From: Rhizorhapis sp. SPR117
GTDB taxonomy: Bacteria > Pseudomonadota > Alphaproteobacteria > Sphingomonadales > Sphingomonadaceae
Assembly: GCF_021742065.1 (NCBI RefSeq)
Contig: NZ_JAKKIE010000054.1
Coordinates: 1 to 23,256 of the forward strand
Direction: 5' to 3'
Length of the DNA stretch: 23,256 nucleotides
The first letter of the stretch is position 1, and every line of letters begins with the position of its first letter. Both the position numbers and the translations under genes were made by a program. Shown piece by piece: positions 13,062 through 21,448 of the stretch. The notes below the pieces were generated by a model that did not search any database, was not told the origin of the DNA, and saw nothing but the letters and a program-made list of their open reading frames with translations.

Positions 13062-13706
13062 CTATCGTTTTTCCGGCGCTACTGAAATGCGGACCGTTTC
13101 GCCCGATTGCCCCGGAAAATTAGTGAACATAGCCTCGACCAGATTGGGAACGAGATATGTCAGCTTGTTGCTGAGCGATTGCGCCTTGGCAGTGCCCTCA
13201 AACAGGCGTCTGTTATCGCCGGTGCGGTCAATCTTCATCGTCAGGCTGCTGGTATAGATGGTGTAACTTTCAATATCATTGTAGCCGGGGCCAAACAGGA
13301 AGGGATCGTAAAATCCGTGAATGTATGGACGACGCCAATAGCCGCCATACCAAGGCCTGCCGGGTCCCCAATAGGGATCATAGCCAAAGCCTGTGGAACG
13401 AACCTTTTCCCGACCGTCATCCACGCTATAGTCCAACCGGACAATCAGGTCGGCAGCGGCGGGATCGGCTGAACGGACATAGCCATCCTGAATCAATTGA
13501 GCGGCCACCAGATCGGCATATTGCGCAAATTCAAGGCCGCCGCTCAACTGCGGATCGTCGGCGACCACGGCAAAGCTTTGCCCTTGTGGCACGGGCATTT
13601 GTTGAAAGCGGGCGACGTCGGCACGGAACGGTGTTGCGCACCCGGCAAGGGCAAGGAAGGCGACGGCAGGCGCCATAATCATGGCGATATTCCTGAAGAA
13701 ACTCAT
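13062..13706 (-). CDS. DUF4136-type lipoprotein
   Basis: A 214-residue predicted lipoprotein. The signal peptide ends in the lipobox LALAGC, with the lipidated cysteine at residue 23, so it is probably anchored in the outer or inner membrane facing the periplasm. The mature part has the DUF4136 pattern: a VARFQQMP strand, a helix ADLVAAQLIQDGYVRS, the strand ADLIVRLDYSVDDG, and a C-terminal LTYLVPNLVEAMFTNFPG helix. A Tyr/Trp/Pro/Gly-rich loop (YDPYWGPGRPWYGGYWRRPY) fills the middle. The family has no established function. Its promoter may be TTGTTC, 16 bp, ACTAAT at about 13777-13750 on the minus strand. It is convergent with dnaA, and back-to-back terminators separate the two. Confidence 0.88.
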   Translation of the reverse strand: MSFFRNIAMIMAPAVAFLALAGCATPFRADVARFQQMPVPQGQSFAVVADDPQLSGGLEFAQYADLVAAQLIQDGYVRSADPAAADLIVRLDYSVDDGREKVRSTGFGYDPYWGPGRPWYGGYWRRPYIHGFYDPFLFGPGYNDIESYTIYTSSLTMKIDRTGDNRRLFEGTAKAQSLSNKLTYLVPNLVEAMFTNFPGQSGETVRISVAPEKR

Positions 13707-13829
13707 GGCGCGCTATCCTGTCTGTTGCTTTTTCCGTTTCCTATGTGGTGATTAGTCTAGGAAAAGGCAAATGAACAAAGATTGAACGAACAGAGACAGG
13801 CTGGTGCACAAGAAGGACGGATGGCAGCT

Positions 13830-14834
13830 TCAGGCCATCAATCCCAGCGCGTCATAGGCGCCTGCCAGCGTTGGTGCGGCGGCGGCGCGTGCCTTTTCCG
13901 CACCTTTTCCGAGCAGACTGTCCAACTGCGCCACATCGGTCTTCAGCATTTCAAACCGCTCGCGAATCGGACGCAGAGTTTCGATCAGAATATCGGCCAG
14001 CGCCGGTTTGAACGCGCCAAAGCCTTGTCCCGCAAATTCGGAACAGACCGAATCCGCGCTGCGACTGGCCAGCGCCGCGAAAATGCCGACCAGATTGGCG
14101 GCTTCCGGGCGGTTTTCCAAGGCGGAAGCCAGTTCCGGCAAGGGTTCCGGATCGGTCTTTGCCTTGCGAATCTTTTGCGCGATGGTGTCGTCGTCATCGG
14201 TCAGATTGATGCGGCTCATATCCGACGGATCGGATTTGGACATTTTCGCCGTCCCGTCGCGCAGGCTCATGATCCGCGCGGTTTCCTTTGGAATGATCGG
14301 GTCGGGAATCGTAAAAAGGTCAACATCGAAATCCGCGTTGAATTTGGTTGCGATGTCGCGGCACAGTTCCAGATGCTGTTTCTGATCCTCACCCACCGGC
14401 ACATGCGTCGCCTGATAAAGCAGTACGTCAGCGGCTTGCAGCACCGGATAGACGAACAGGCCGACGCTCGCGCCCTCACGGTGCTTGCCTGCCTTGTCCT
14501 TGAACTGTGTCATGCGGTTGAGCCAACCCATGCGGGCGGTGCCGTTCAATATCCAGGCAAGTTCGGCATGTGCAGGGACACGGGCCTGGTTGAAAAGGAC
14601 GGACCTGTCCGGGTCGATGCCTGCGGCGATCAGGGCCGCAGCCATTTCACGGACGTTGCGGATGCGCTGTTCACGGGTTTCATGCACGGTGATGCTGTGC
14701 AGGTCGGCCAGAAAGAAAAAGCACTGGCTGTCGGAATCCATGTCCTCCTGCATCCGCACCCAATTGCGGATGGCGCCCAGATAATTGCCAAGGTGTAGAT
14801 TGCCGGTTGGCTGGATACCGGAGAGGACGCGCAT
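13830..14834 (-). CDS. trpS: Tryptophanyl-tRNA synthetase
   Basis: A 334-residue class I aminoacyl-tRNA synthetase that charges tRNA-Trp. The HIGH-type motif is PTGNLHLG (9-16) and the KMSKS motif is exact at 197-201 (AKMSKSDP). [16 protein letters not shown] and [16 protein letters not shown] are the Trp-enzyme signatures that bind substrate and the dimer partner. The length is normal. The start lies 3 bp after the murJ stop codon, so the two genes are co-transcribed and probably coupled. The order secB-murJ-trpS recurs in related alphaproteobacteria as far as I know. No terminator is visible in the 123 bp that follow. Confidence 0.98.
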   Translation of the reverse strand: MRVLSGIQPTGNLHLGNYLGAIRNWVRMQEDMDSDSQCFFFLADLHSITVHETREQRIRNVREMAAALIAAGIDPDRSVLFNQARVPAHAELAWILNGTARMGWLNRMTQFKDKAGKHREGASVGLFVYPVLQAADVLLYQATHVPVGEDQKQHLELCRDIATKFNADFDVDLFTIPDPIIPKETARIMSLRDGTAKMSKSDPSDMSRINLTDDDDTIAQKIRKAKTDPEPLPELASALENRPEAANLVGIFAALASRSADSVCSEFAGQGFGAFKPALADILIETLRPIRERFEMLKTDVAQLDSLLGKGAEKARAAAAPTLAGAYDALGLMA

Positions 14835-14837
14835 ATC

Positions 14838-16409
14838 TTACAGGGCTTTCTTGCGTTGCAGGATGGCTATCCGGTCGCGGTCGATCGCGCCGATGGCCCA
14901 GGCCGTCGCGAAGTAGACGGTGACGCCCGCCAACACAAGGGCCAGAACGCTGACGGCGCGCTCAATAACGCCGCCCGCAAAATAGGGGAGCAACGGATCG
15001 CGCGCCGCAAACAGCGCCGCTGCCATGACTGCGGCAGCAATAAGTTGGCGGCCAAGGCGCAGCAGCAGTTTCGCATGGAGGCGGTAATGGCCGCGCTTGT
15101 GCTGGATTGAATAGAGCAGCGCGCAGTTCAGCCAGGACGCCGCCGCGGTCGCACTGGCAAGGCCGACGATGCCGAAGGGGCCGATAACCACAAGAATCAC
15201 GGCAATGTTGAAGATGAGGACGACCAATGCTGTCTTGACCGGGGTTTTGGTATCCTTGCGCGCAAAAAAGCCGGGGGTGAGCAGTTTGACCAGCACATAG
15301 GCAGGAAGGCCCGCAACCAGTGCGATCACAACCTGACTGGTAATGATCCCGTCTTCCGGGGTGAAGCGACCGCCAACGAAAAAGGCGCTGACGAAGGGTC
15401 CCGCACAGACCATGAGCGCCACGGCGGCGGGCAGGGTGAGCAGCATCGCAAGCTCTATGGCGTCGGATTGCACTTTGGATGCGCCGCCTTCATCCTCACG
15501 CGCGATATGACGCGACAGGGCGGGAAGAATGGCTGTGCCCAGCGCTATGCCGATCACACCCAACGGCATCTGGTTCAGACGATCTGCCATGGCCAAATGC
15601 GTCAACGATCCTTGCGGCAGGCGCGTTGCAAAGAAGGTGTCGACGAGCTGGCTGATCTGATAGATGCCCGCACCAAAAGTGGCGGGCAGGATGATCCGGC
15701 CCAGCTCGCGTACCTGCGGCGTGAAAACCGGGCGTCGGATGGTCAGACGGAAGCCCGATTTCTTCGTCCAGTACCATAGCCAGACAAGCTGAACGAACCC
15801 CGACAGCGCAACCGCGCCGGATTGAACATAGGCTATGACCAGATCGCTTCCGTCCGGTCCGCGCAGCCAGGACCCGAAAAGCAGCCCGCTGATCAGCGTC
15901 AGGTTGAACAGGATCGGCGCCGCCGCGCCTGCGGCAAAACGTGACAGGCTGTTCAATATGCCGGTCAGCAATGAAACGATGCTGATGAAGAAAAGATAAG
16001 GAAAGGCGATGCGGCTGAGCGTCACGGCCAGTTCGAACTTGCCCGGCACCTGCTGAAAATCATTGGCGAGCAGCCAGACGAAGCCGGACATGCCCAATTC
16101 AAACAGGGCGGTAAAGCCAATGAGAACCGGCACGAACACCGAAAGCACGTCCTGGCTGAAGCGCTCCGCCTCGTCATGACCGCCCGGCCCTTGCAGTGCG
16201 CGGCTGAACATCGGCACATAGGCTGCCGAAAAGGCACCCTCTGCGAACAGGCGGCGGAATGTATTGGGCAAGCGGAAGGCGAGCTGGAAACAGTCGGCCG
16301 CCAGCCCGGCACCCAGAATCCGGGCAAGCAGCATGTCACGGGCAAAGCCGAAGATGCGACTCACCAGAGTGAGGCCGCCAATCGTCCCCATCGCCCTGGC
16401 GAGACTCAT
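14838..16409 (-). CDS. murJ: Lipid II flippase MurJ (MviN)
   Basis: A 523-residue inner-membrane protein of the MOP superfamily that moves lipid II across the membrane for peptidoglycan synthesis. The N-terminus MSLARAMGTIGGLTLVSRIFGFARDMLLA is the diagnostic MurJ start. It contains the conserved RLPNTFRRLFAEGAFSAAYVP segment with the charged cavity residues. About 14 hydrophobic helices follow, with signatures such as LLTPGFFARKDTKTPVK. The length is typical (about 510-530). The ATG at 16409 has a G-rich run just upstream. It is between secB and trpS, and it matches the nearby mltA in cell-wall function. Confidence 0.97.
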   Translation of the reverse strand: MSLARAMGTIGGLTLVSRIFGFARDMLLARILGAGLAADCFQLAFRLPNTFRRLFAEGAFSAAYVPMFSRALQGPGGHDEAERFSQDVLSVFVPVLIGFTALFELGMSGFVWLLANDFQQVPGKFELAVTLSRIAFPYLFFISIVSLLTGILNSLSRFAAGAAAPILFNLTLISGLLFGSWLRGPDGSDLVIAYVQSGAVALSGFVQLVWLWYWTKKSGFRLTIRRPVFTPQVRELGRIILPATFGAGIYQISQLVDTFFATRLPQGSLTHLAMADRLNQMPLGVIGIALGTAILPALSRHIAREDEGGASKVQSDAIELAMLLTLPAAVALMVCAGPFVSAFFVGGRFTPEDGIITSQVVIALVAGLPAYVLVKLLTPGFFARKDTKTPVKTALVVLIFNIAVILVVIGPFGIVGLASATAAASWLNCALLYSIQHKRGHYRLHAKLLLRLGRQLIAAAVMAAALFAARDPLLPYFAGGVIERAVSVLALVLAGVTVYFATAWAIGAIDRDRIAILQRKKAL

Positions 16410-16437
16410 CCCCCGGTTTCCTTGCTAATGGCGCGGG

Positions 16438-16950
16438 TCAGGCGTGACCGACCGTTTCGCCGTCGCCCTGCTGCGCCTGTGCGGCCTCTGCCTGTTGCAT
16501 GTACAGCGCGCCAAAGTCGATGGGTTCCAGAAGGAGAGGCGGGAAACCGCCATCGCGGATCGCATCGGCCAATACGCGGCGAGCGAAGGGGAAAACGAGG
16601 CGCGGCGCTTCGGCCAGCAGGAAGGGCTGAACCTGCTCGACAGGCACGTTGCGCATGCCGAAAAGCCCGGCATAAGCCAGCTCGGCCAGGAAGGCGACGC
16701 CGTTCGCGCCTTGCGCCTTGATGTCGATTTTCAGCACTACTTCGTGCACGTCGTCTGCCACGGGGGTGGCGCCGATATTGAATTGCACATCGATCTGGGG
16801 CTGCTCCTGCCATTGATAGACGGCGGGGGCATTCGGGTTTTCGAACGACAAGTCCTTCACATATTGGGAAATAAGACCGATCTGTGGCGTAGTGTCCGCA
16901 CCGTTGGGCAGCGCTTCATGTGTTCCGGTTCCGCCTTCTTCGTCCGCCAT
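16438..16950 (-). CDS. secB: Protein-export chaperone SecB
   Basis: A 170-residue tetrameric chaperone that keeps preproteins unfolded and delivers them to SecA. The family core begins ISQYVKDLSFENPNAP, followed by the VVLKIDIKAQ strand, the FLAELAYAGLF segment, and the C-terminal LVFPFARRVLADAIRDGGFPPLLLEPIDFGALY signature. The C-terminus is a Gln/Ala-rich tail. The ATG at 16950 has AAGGA seven bases upstream. It is 28 bp ahead of murJ in the same direction and divergent from the tim44-like gene. Confidence 0.98.
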   Translation of the reverse strand: MADEEGGTGTHEALPNGADTTPQIGLISQYVKDLSFENPNAPAVYQWQEQPQIDVQFNIGATPVADDVHEVVLKIDIKAQGANGVAFLAELAYAGLFGMRNVPVEQVQPFLLAEAPRLVFPFARRVLADAIRDGGFPPLLLEPIDFGALYMQQAEAAQAQQGDGETVGHA

Positions 16951-17137
16951 CGTTCGTCCTTCAACAAATGTTCATGCTCTACGCACCAAAATCCAGTGCA
17001 TTTTGAACCGCGCGATTAGCAGGGGGCGGCGTGAAGGGCAATGTAGCAATGTTGCTTTGCGCGGCAAAGTGAGGGCCGCGCCAGTGTTCATCTGTGAGGC
17101 GATCCTGCATCTATCCGGGCCTGATGACGATCGCCAT

Positions 17138-17166
17138 TTGAAACCACGGGCAAACATGCCTATGTT
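17138..17166 (+). promoter_or_regulatory. Candidate promoter of the tim44-mltA-smr operon
   Basis: TTGAAA (17138-17143), a 17-bp spacer and TATGTT (17161-17166) form a good sigma-70-type promoter. It would start transcription about 20 bp before the GTG start at 17194 and its GGAGG (17185-17189). It lies in the 243-bp divergent gap to secB, which contains no other gene. Confidence 0.6.
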
Positions 17167-17193
17167 AGTGAAACGCATGTATATGGAGGTATA

Positions 17194-17847
17194 GTGACTG
17201 TAGTCGTAATTCTTGCAATGGTTGCGGCTTTTCTGGGGCTGCGCTTGTATTCGGTACTTGGCAAGCGGACAGGGCATGAACAACAGCCCGCGCCCCAGGC
17301 CGAAGAACGCGTCTCTACAACCGTGCTGACGCCGGTAAGGGTGGAGGATATCCGCCCCGAAGTCGGGCGTTTGCCTGAAAGTCTGGTTGCGCCCGCCGCC
17401 GAAAGCGGCATCCGCGCGATTATCGGTGCTGACCGCCGGTTCGACCTCACCCAGTTCGCGGAGGGCGCTAAGTCGGCCTATCGCATGATCCTGGAAGCCT
17501 TCTGGAAGGGGGACAAGGATGAGCTGGCCTATCTGTGCGACTCCGACGTCCATGCATCATTCGCGCAGGCGATCGACGCACGTGAGGCGGAAGGGCATAT
17601 TCTTGAAAACCGCATGATCCGTATCGACAAGGCGCAGATTGCCGACGCATCGCTCAGCGGAACGGTGGCCAGTATCACGTTGCGCTTTGATGCCGATATC
17701 GCTGCTGTCACCCGTGACCGGGATGGCCATGTCATTGCCGGATCGATGACGGACGCTGTGTCGACGCATGATGTGTGGACATTCAGCCGGGACGTCAAGG
17801 ACAGCGATCCGAACTGGAAATTGACCGAAACCGACGAGGCCGCGTGA
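17194..17847 (+). CDS. Tim44/TimA-like membrane-anchored protein
   Basis: A 217-residue protein with one N-terminal membrane segment (about residues 2-20) and a linker rich in Pro, Gln and Glu. The C-terminal Tim44-like domain (about 85-215) includes FAEGAKSAYRMILEAFWKGDKDEL and a C-terminal DVWTFSRDVKDSDPNWKL strand. Mitochondrial Tim44 tethers Hsp70 to the import channel. Bacterial homologues sit at the inner membrane and are linked to envelope protein handling, but their exact role is unsettled. It starts with GTG at 17194, supported by GGAGG. Its stop overlaps the GTG of mltA by four bases (GTGA), so the two are coupled. Divergence from secB is conserved in alphaproteobacteria, to my knowledge, and fits a secretion role. 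Confidence 0.88.
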   Translation: MTVVVILAMVAAFLGLRLYSVLGKRTGHEQQPAPQAEERVSTTVLTPVRVEDIRPEVGRLPESLVAPAAESGIRAIIGADRRFDLTQFAEGAKSAYRMILEAFWKGDKDELAYLCDSDVHASFAQAIDAREAEGHILENRMIRIDKAQIADASLSGTVASITLRFDADIAAVTRDRDGHVIAGSMTDAVSTHDVWTFSRDVKDSDPNWKLTETDEAA

Positions 17848-19118
17848 GCTTCTTTCGTTCGGGCGTCGCCCTTTGCATCGCATTGGGCTTGGCGGCCTGT
17901 GCAGGCGTTGTACCCACTGGCACCCCCCGTGGGACCCCGCCAGCATCCACACCCACAACGGGCGCGCCCGCCGCGCGCCCTGTTCCGGCAACGCCCGGTG
18001 CGACTTTGCCTGCCGGGCCGGCTTTGCCCAATGCCACTAGCGCGATTGAGCTTGGCATTGTGCCAGGACCCGGCACCGCTTCCCTGCCATTCGCACCGGC
18101 CCAGACGAAAGTGGCGCTGCAGGCTTTCAGGGTCAGTTGCCCCTCGCTTGTCCGACGCACGGATCAAAGCGGTCTGACACGCGCCGCCGACTGGCAGGAT
18201 GCCTGCACGGCTGCTGCGGGTTGGCAGGACGACGATGCCGCCGGTTTTTTCGCCCGCTATTTCGAAACGGTTCAGGTGGGCGATGGAGCGGCGTTTGCAA
18301 CGGGCTATTTCGAACCGGAAATCCGTGCCTCCCGGACCAGGCAACCGGGTTATGATACGCCCATTTATCGCCGCCCGCCCGATCTGGTCGATGTCGATCT
18401 GGGCCTGTTCAGCGATGATCTGAAGGGCAAGAAAATTCGTGGCAAGGTGCAGGGCGCGGCCTTTGTTCCTTTTGACGACCGCCCTGCCATAGAGGCCGGG
18501 GCGCTGGCCGGACGCGGTCTTGAAATCGCGTGGGCCGCCGATCCGGTCGAGTTCTTTTTCCTGCAGGTACAAGGCAGCGGCCGGTTGCGCTTGCCGGACG
18601 GCAGCATCATGCGCATCGGTTATGCCAGCCAGAACGGCCGTGATTATACCGGTATCGGCAAGTTGATGAAGGACCGGGGCCTGTTGGGACCGGGCCAGAC
18701 CAGTATGCAGGGCATCATGGATTATCTGCGTAGCCATCCCGACGAGGGGAAGGCGATCATGAATGAAAACAAGAGCTTCGTCTTTTTCCGGGAATTGAAT
18801 GGCGCCGGGCCAGTGGGCGCCATGGGTGTGCCGGTGACGGCGCATGCAAGCGTTGCCGCCGATCCCAAATTCGTGCCGCTGGGTGCGCCGGTATTATTGT
18901 CGCTGGATCGGGCCGAACCCAATGGCGTGTGGATTGCCCAGGATACGGGCGGCGCGATCAAGGGGGCGAATCGTTTCGATACTTTCTGGGGCGCTGGCGA
19001 TCAGGCGCGCGCCGTTGCCGGGGGCATGTCGGCCCGTGGCAGTGCGTTGCTGCTATTGCCAAAGGGCAGTTATGCCCGCTTGATGCAGAGTAATGGCGCG
19101 TCGTCGCCTCAGCCCTGA
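17844..19118 (+). CDS. mltA: Membrane-bound lytic murein transglycosylase A (lipoprotein)
   Basis: A 424-residue lytic transglycosylase that cleaves peptidoglycan with formation of 1,6-anhydromuropeptides. It starts with GTG at 17844 inside the overlap with the tim44-like gene. The signal peptide ends in a lipobox with the lipidated cysteine at residue 19 (LGLAAC), so it is probably an outer-membrane lipoprotein. A Pro/Thr/Ala-rich linker (about 20-65) precedes the MltA domain, which has ATGYFEPEIRASR and YDTPIYRRP. The C-terminal 3D domain contains the conserved aspartates in IAQDTGGAIKG and FDTFWGAGDQA, the latter matching the catalytic Asp region. A hydrolase of this type near murJ gives this locus both cell-wall synthesis and remodelling functions. 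Confidence 0.95.
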   Translation: MSFFRSGVALCIALGLAACAGVVPTGTPRGTPPASTPTTGAPAARPVPATPGATLPAGPALPNATSAIELGIVPGPGTASLPFAPAQTKVALQAFRVSCPSLVRRTDQSGLTRAADWQDACTAAAGWQDDDAAGFFARYFETVQVGDGAAFATGYFEPEIRASRTRQPGYDTPIYRRPPDLVDVDLGLFSDDLKGKKIRGKVQGAAFVPFDDRPAIEAGALAGRGLEIAWAADPVEFFFLQVQGSGRLRLPDGSIMRIGYASQNGRDYTGIGKLMKDRGLLGPGQTSMQGIMDYLRSHPDEGKAIMNENKSFVFFRELNGAGPVGAMGVPVTAHASVAADPKFVPLGAPVLLSLDRAEPNGVWIAQDTGGAIKGANRFDTFWGAGDQARAVAGGMSARGSALLLLPKGSYARLMQSNGASSPQP

Positions 19119-19656
19119 GGAGAGGGCGGCCTGGAACCAGCTTGCCCGATCCGTCAAGCCGCTGTCTGTTGCCCCGCAACCGCCAGAGAATCATGGCGAG
19201 GCGATGGAAAGCAGCGCATCGCTTCTAAACGAGCCTGCAAGCCACCCTACCGAATCGTTAACACAATCCATCGCGTTGCCGCGCTCCGTTGTCAGGACGC
19301 GGCGTCCGGCGGATATCCTTGACGGCAGCTGGGAACGTCAGATCAAACGTGGTCTGTTGCAGCCTGAAATTACCATCGATCTGCATGGGCATAGCCTGTC
19401 GCAAGCGCATCAGCGTTTCGACCGGGCGCTTGCCAATGCACTGGCGCACGGCGTTCGGGTCATGCTGGTCATTACAGGAAAACCGCGGGATGGCGGGACT
19501 CGGCGGGATCGTGCGGATCGGGGCGTTATTCGGGCCGAAATAGGCCACTGGATCAGTAACAGCCAGCAATTTGGCATGATCGCGAGCGTGCGAAACGCCC
19601 ATCCCCGGCATGGCGGGTCGGGCGCAATTTATGTCATATTGCGTCGCAATAAATGA
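19093..19656 (+). CDS. Smr domain-containing protein (DNA-nicking/MutS2-like domain)
   Basis: A 187-residue protein with a charged, probably flexible N-terminal half. The C-terminal Smr domain (about 90-187) shows the TIDLHGHSLSQAH motif with DLHG and the ITGK turn, then HPRHGGSGAIYVILRR at the end. Smr domains are found in MutS2 and in stand-alone proteins with endonuclease or ribosome-linked roles; the substrate here is unknown. The ATG at 19093 overlaps mltA by 26 bp, so it is the third gene of the coupled tim44-mltA-smr unit. The arrangement is recurrent in alphaproteobacteria, as far as I know. Confidence 0.92.
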   Translation: MARRRLSPEERAAWNQLARSVKPLSVAPQPPENHGEAMESSASLLNEPASHPTESLTQSIALPRSVVRTRRPADILDGSWERQIKRGLLQPEITIDLHGHSLSQAHQRFDRALANALAHGVRVMLVITGKPRDGGTRRDRADRGVIRAEIGHWISNSQQFGMIASVRNAHPRHGGSGAIYVILRRNK

Positions 19657-19671
19657 ACGTTTGCAATAGTT

Positions 19672-19699
19672 TTGCATAAAGTTTCTTAACCAATGTAAT
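19672..19699 (+). promoter_or_regulatory. Candidate promoter of the GGDEF-EAL gene
   Basis: TTGCAT (19672-19677), a 16-bp spacer and TGTAAT (19694-19699) lie 64 bp before the ATG at 19763. The -10 is close to consensus (5 of 6). Motif similarity is the only support. Confidence 0.5.
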
Positions 19700-19762
19700 T
19701 CATAGCTGCAGCTTGAATCCTGTGCCTCCAGGGGCGCGACCTGTTCACGACTGTGGGGCCCA

Positions 19763-21439
19763 ATGGAAGGCGTATCACTGAAAAGCCGAGCGGTTGCATT
19801 TGCAGCCAGCGCTGGTGCAGTCGCCTTCATCCTGGCGCTGTTGGCCGGTGCAGGCGCGCAACGTGACGTGGAAGCGATCGGCCGTGCGCTCACCATGGCC
19901 ATTATGTGCGGCGTGATGTGCTGGGCATCGGCAACACGAACGGTGTCCGGCATTGCAGCTTCGGTGGATCTGGCGACTGAACGTTTGCAGGCGGCGGCAC
20001 ATGGCGATCTGGTCGACAATGTACCGCATGCCGTGACGCGTGATCTGCCCGATCTCTCAATAGCGATGCAAAGCCTGTTCAGTCAGGTGCGGACCAATCT
20101 CGACAATGTGCAGACGCTGGCAATGTTCGATCCGGTCACGTCGCTGCCCAATCGTACAAGCTTTTGCCGACAGGTCGAGCGGCTGCTGGCGGAGCGCCCG
20201 CCCGGCGGCCTTGCCGCACTGTTCTTCATTGATCTGGATGGGTTCAAGGCGATCAACGACACGCTGGGCCATGCTGCTGGCGATCAGCTTTTGTCGCGGG
20301 TGGCGGGGCGGCTGCGCGAAGTCGTGATGACGCTGGTCGGCGCCGGCAATGGCGATGGCGTTGTCGGGCGGTTGGCAGGTGACGAATTCACGATCTTTTT
20401 TCCCCAATTGCCCGCGCCCGAAACGGCGCAGCGCATTGCGCGCGCTGTCCAATATGCGCTTGGTGAGCGTTTTGACATTGGCGGTCAGCAGATTGATCTG
20501 GGGGCTTCCATTGGTGTTGCCTTCTACCCTCAGCATGGTGAGACATTGCACGATCTGCTTCGTTCGGCCGATGTTGCCATGTACAAGGCCAAGGATAATG
20601 GCCGCCGCCGGGTAGAGTTTTTCAGCGAAGAACTGGCCAATGTAATGGCTGGCCGCGCTGAATTGGAACGGGATTTGCGCATCGCACTGGAACGCAACGA
20701 ACTCCTGCTTCAGTTCCAGCCGCAGCTTGATGTCACGACCGGCAGGGTCATTGCCGCAGAAGCACTGGTCCGTTGGAAGCATCCGGAACGCGGGGTGTTG
20801 TTGCCCGGCAGTTTCGTTCCGCTGGCCGAAGAGACCGGGGCGATTGTCGAGCTGGGCGACTGGATCATGAACAAGGCGTGCGCCACCGCCGCAGACTGGA
20901 CGCGCAAGGGTATCTCCCAACGACTGGCTGTCAATATCAGCATGCGTGAGCTGGCACAGCCCGATTTCTTTTCCCGCCTGCGCGATACCATGGTTCGGCA
21001 CAAGGTTGCGCCAGAACAGCTGGAACTGGAGATCACTGAATCGCTGGCGATGGAGATGGATGATCGGATTTTGGCACAGTTGCGGGGATTACGCCGCGAC
21101 GGCGTGCGTATTGCGATCGACGATTTTGGCACCGGCTTTTCCAATCTGTCGCGCCTCAAGGACCTGCCCGTCGATCGGGTGAAGATCGACCGCAGCCTTG
21201 TTCGGGACATCGTGACATCGCCCGAAGCCCGCACCATCTGCAGCGCCGTCATCGGACTGATTCAGGGGCTGGGGCTGGAAGTCGTCGTCGAAGGGATTGA
21301 GCGGCAGGACCAGATGGACATGCTCCGCATCATCGGCTGTTCGATTTTTCAGGGCTATTTGTTCGCCATGCCCGAAGCGGAGACGGATTATCTGCATCGC
21401 TTCAGCGGGGCATGGAGTTCCACCGCCAAAACGGCGTAA
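19763..21439 (+). CDS. Membrane-anchored GGDEF-EAL cyclic-di-GMP signalling protein
   Basis: A 558-residue protein. Two hydrophobic segments (about 10-32 and 42-58) form a small N-terminal anchor with no obvious large sensor domain. A helical linker (about 60-118) follows. The GGDEF domain (about 119-285) has FFIDLDGFKAIND and the active-site loop AGDEF at 205-209, so the first Gly is Ala. The EAL domain (about 300-545) has EALVRW (333-338), the IAIDDFGTGFSNL loop and VKIDRSLV, all intact. The inhibitory RxxD site is not present before AGDEF (the equivalent position reads GNGD). Phosphodiesterase activity is therefore likely. Cyclase activity is possible, since AGDEF enzymes can be active. 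The gene is convergent with dapE, with a 9-bp gap. Confidence 0.95.
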   Translation: MEGVSLKSRAVAFAASAGAVAFILALLAGAGAQRDVEAIGRALTMAIMCGVMCWASATRTVSGIAASVDLATERLQAAAHGDLVDNVPHAVTRDLPDLSIAMQSLFSQVRTNLDNVQTLAMFDPVTSLPNRTSFCRQVERLLAERPPGGLAALFFIDLDGFKAINDTLGHAAGDQLLSRVAGRLREVVMTLVGAGNGDGVVGRLAGDEFTIFFPQLPAPETAQRIARAVQYALGERFDIGGQQIDLGASIGVAFYPQHGETLHDLLRSADVAMYKAKDNGRRRVEFFSEELANVMAGRAELERDLRIALERNELLLQFQPQLDVTTGRVIAAEALVRWKHPERGVLLPGSFVPLAEETGAIVELGDWIMNKACATAADWTRKGISQRLAVNISMRELAQPDFFSRLRDTMVRHKVAPEQLELEITESLAMEMDDRILAQLRGLRRDGVRIAIDDFGTGFSNLSRLKDLPVDRVKIDRSLVRDIVTSPEARTICSAVIGLIQGLGLEVVVEGIERQDQMDMLRIIGCSIFQGYLFAMPEAETDYLHRFSGAWSSTAKTA

Positions 21440-21448
21440 TCGGTCAGA

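Noticed and set aside
17529..18845. Long open frame antisense to mltA and the tim44-like gene
   Set aside because: It overlaps two well-supported genes on the plus strand and has no ribosome-binding site or domain.
19639..19651. Palindrome ATTGCG-T-CGCAAT at the end of the smr gene as a terminator
   Set aside because: It has only a one-base centre and no T-run, and it overlaps the coding end of the gene.
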